Below, in pieces: positions 61,577 through 64,000 of a stretch of DNA of 64,000 nucleotides. The notes below the pieces were generated by a model. The model made no database searches, was not told the DNA's origin, and worked only from the letters and a program-made list of their open reading frames with translations. Every line of letters starts with the position of its first letter. Position 1 is the stretch's first letter. A program made the position numbers and the translations under genes. This DNA is from Fratercula arctica (Eukaryota > Chordata > Aves > Charadriiformes > Alcidae), in the NCBI GenBank assembly GCA_947846985.1, contig CANTUZ010000011.1:28391589-28455588 (forward strand). The letters run 5' to 3'.

Positions 61577-61686
61577 TGGGGCCTGATTTTCAGCTGCTGT
61601 AAATCAACCCAGCTACACTGATAGCACCGGGGTAGCCACATTCATGAAGCAACGCCGATTTACATCAGCTGAGGATCTGGTTCCTA
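61577..61686. mobile_element. inverted-repeat (MITE-like) ancient amniote element
   Basis: The left arm (61577-61606, GGGCCTGATTTTCAGCTG then CTGTAAATCA) is complementary with few mismatches to the right arm (61651-61686, GCCGATTTACATCAGCTGAGG then ATCTGG). The centre is also roughly palindromic. From memory, this matches a non-autonomous palindromic repeat common in reptiles and birds, with GATTTACACCAGCTGAGGAT-type ends, probably DNA-transposon derived. The family name is not certain, and no transposase is present. Confidence 0.65.
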
Positions 61687-63730
61687 ATTCTGACACAAGT
61701 TCTTGTACACAGAGATAACTTGCTGCATCGCCAGGAATACAAGACCTCGATGATTAAAATGAGCCCTTGGAATGACATGGGTGGGAACGTGCGAGTGAAC
61801 GGTCTGAACCAGGTGTGTTCATCGGCCCAAGAAGAGGAGAGGAAAGGAGAGGGGTCTGCCCTGTGCCACGAGGCCGCGAAGGGTCCCCACTGTCCCAGTC
61901 ATGCTCAGCTCTTTTTTCCTTCATCCCACAAAAAAATACATGTCCCCTCCTGGATCTATCTCACCTTAATCAGCAAATCCAAAGGAGAAATGACATTTCA
62001 CACCAGCTTTGGATTCAGCCCCTGAAGCCTGGATGAAGTTCACCAAACTGTAGCAATTCAACTAATTGCAATGCTTAAATTAGCAGTCCAGGTCTGCACT
62101 CCTAATCCACAGAAAGAGCTAGGCACAACCAGGCGGGGATGCGGCCCTTTTAAGATATGAAACACGAGGTATGAAATGAGGGGTGCAAGCCTCATTTCAC
62201 TGCCAGCAAAGGGAGTGTTGAGCAACTGCACTGTATCTTGGACACCTGGGTCCCAACATCCAAAAGAGAAAATATTCGAGGGCAAAGAGGCTAATTGATG
62301 CAGGCAAATGAGACCTTCCGGGGGAGAAACTGGAGGTTGGAAGGGGAAGAAAACACGATGAACTGAATAAAAGTAGTAGGTAATTGAGATGTGAAGAGTT
62401 TGGGAAGACTGAACTGTACAAAACCCAGATATGTCACCCTCTTATTCCCTCACCAATGCTGGAAGTGACAAAGGGGCTTCTATGATGCCCATGGGACATC
62501 CCGATGCTGGTACTGGACTAGGAGCAGCCACGGTGCCGGGGGGACGAGGCAGCAGCCCCTGAGCATCATACACCCCTCAGCAGCTCCTGAGCAGGCAATT
62601 TTCAACCCCTATTAAAATGTTAGCACTTTATTTTGTGAATGGAGCGATACTTCTATTGCATGCACAATTAGCCTTTCGTATTAGCAACTTCCTAGCAACT
62701 CTGTTTCTTAAAATAGGGACTTACAGTGCAAGCTTTTATCTTATATAATCCCTTAGAAAAAGATAGCTCAGACACCTTTTGGGGGTTTTAAACATCAAAC
62801 CTTCAGCTTGAGACCTGTCTTTATCAAAGGAACTAGCAGCTCTATCTAGGGTTTATGTTCTTTAGAGGAATTCCAAATTGCCTGTTTTTTATAGACTACC
62901 TACATAACAACCTCCTACAGTATTTAAATTTTTGTAATTTTCTACTCCTAATGTGATCTTCACATTTAAATGCACACAGAGTATTTTACATTTATCTATT
63001 TAATATCGTAGTTATGTCTTTCTTTAAATGCCTGTTATTCAACAACTTATTAATAGTGAACTGGTTTTTTTTTTTAACAGAAGCCATTTAAATTTAGTTA
63101 GTTTGTGCTGATTTCTTGTATCTTTTCAGCCAGGAGAACAGCCTTAATAACCTAGAAGACTGTATTTATAAAACATGTTTGTCTATTTAACCTCAGATGT
63201 ATCATCATTATCAGAGAACTAAAGCATTTTTCCTGCCTTTTCACAGTTACTTCATTGCTATGCATTAATAAATGTGATGCCTCTGAAAGAGACTTGCTGT
63301 TTATCACCAGTCCTTAAAAATTGTTCTGGCATTAAAAACCAAGTTCTTTGCCACAGAGTATTTTGGGATGCTGTCCCAAAGACAAAGGTCACAGCGGAGC
63401 TGTGCTTACCTGAGCTGTCACACTGCCATGGGGTCCCAATGCAGCAGTCTCTCAGTCCTCAGCTGCCAGATGTGACCTCTCTCAGTCCTCAGCTGCCAGA
63501 TGTGACCCCATCCACGGTGGTACACAGCATCCCAATGCCAGGGCTGAGCACATGGGTGACCAAGCTGAATGTGGCTCAAAGAAACATTATCTTGTTAGCC
63601 AAGAGTATCTACCATCTCCTGAGCAGGAAACGAGAGGGGAGGAGAAACCAGGTGTAATGTCTTTTAGCATCATACTCACCCCTGCAGCCTTCTTGCTCCT
63701 GTGGACTTGCATTTTGGTGTGCAGGTGGCA
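61687..63730. other. AT-rich non-coding DNA
   Basis: No supported exon was found. The 127-codon frame at 63274-63657 includes an in-frame 30-bp tandem duplication, but has no recognisable product. The stretch at 62880-63260 is very AT-rich. Confidence 0.5.
63451..63507. repeat. 30-bp tandem duplication
   Basis: CTCAGTCCTCAGCTGCCAGA followed by TGTGACC occurs at 63451-63477 and again at 63481-63507 without mismatch. Perfect identity suggests a recent slippage or duplication event. Confidence 0.95.
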
Positions 63731-63835
63731 GTCTGGTCTAGTGGGAGGCGTCCCTGCCCATAGCAGGGAGGTTGGAACTAGATGATCTTTAAGGTCCCTT
63801 CCAACCTGAACCATCCTATGGTTCTATGATTCTAT
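63731..63835 (+). mobile_element. CR1 LINE, 3'-tail fragment
   Basis: The copy starts GTCTGGTCTAGTGGGAGGCG and contains GGTTGGAACTAGATGATCTTT. It ends in TTCTATGATTCTAT, the CR1 3' octamer tail. Only the last 105 bp are kept. Its sequence is close to the end of the 36512-36838 copy, so the two probably belong to related subfamilies. Confidence 0.95.
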
Positions 63836-64000
63836 AATCCAGAGCAAAGCCTTTGCACATGCTGTACTTAAAGAGCAGAAGGGCTCACAGGGTTTCAAGG
63901 ACGTCCTTGGCCGCTGCTCTGCATGGGGCCTCCAGAAGCACAAGGCAGCAAAATCTGTGTTTTTCTGACAGGCTCTGGCACGTGCCGTGAGGAAGAGATG
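63836..64000. other. unassigned sequence at the window edge
   Basis: Nothing recognisable is seen in the last 165 bp. A feature continuing beyond the window cannot be excluded. Confidence 0.5.

Overview
This window looks like bird nuclear DNA, mostly non-coding and AT-rich. The main evidence is the repeats. Copies of the CR1 LINE carry the typical avian 3' end, with the TTCTATGATTCTAT-type octamer tail. A long terminal repeat belongs to a family I recall as widespread in birds. There are no bacterial-style operons, and nearly all the short open frames are chance frames or lie inside repeats.

The only gene I can support is MDFIC2, which encodes a MyoD-family-inhibitor (I-mfa) domain protein on the + strand. 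Two coding exons are visible. An internal 222-nt exon at 35967-36188 is symmetric, phase 1 to phase 1. The terminal exon at 41086-41345 encodes the cysteine-rich I-mfa domain and the stop codon. A short 3' UTR with AATAAA at 41564 follows. The start codon and first exon(s) are not securely located. A weak phase-compatible candidate exon lies at 30868-30936. In mammals this gene sits in the MITF-FOXP1 neighbourhood; I see no exon of either gene here, so most of the window would be the non-coding flanks of MDFIC2.

Layout: 1-1.49 kb is unassigned. From 1.49 to 5.36 kb there is one LTR that appears to have been cut in two by an inversion of about 2.9 kb. Its 5' part is on + at 1491-2425 and its 3' part is on - at 5172-5364. 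From 5.4 to 34 kb the DNA is non-coding, with old SINE remnants, a diverged duplicated segment (14.36 and 16.40 kb), a local duplication at 27.7-28.0 kb and a strong G-quadruplex motif at 33.6 kb. A minus-strand CR1 lies at 34.3-34.7 kb. MDFIC2 occupies 36.0-41.6 kb, with two CR1 pieces in its last intron. From 41.6 to 64 kb the DNA is non-coding. It includes a more GC- and CpG-rich stretch at about 51-57 kb with tandem hairpins and many A-runs, an inverted-repeat element at 61.6 kb and a CR1 tail at 63.7 kb.

All calls come from reading the sequence and from remembered family consensus sequences. No alignment or database search was run.
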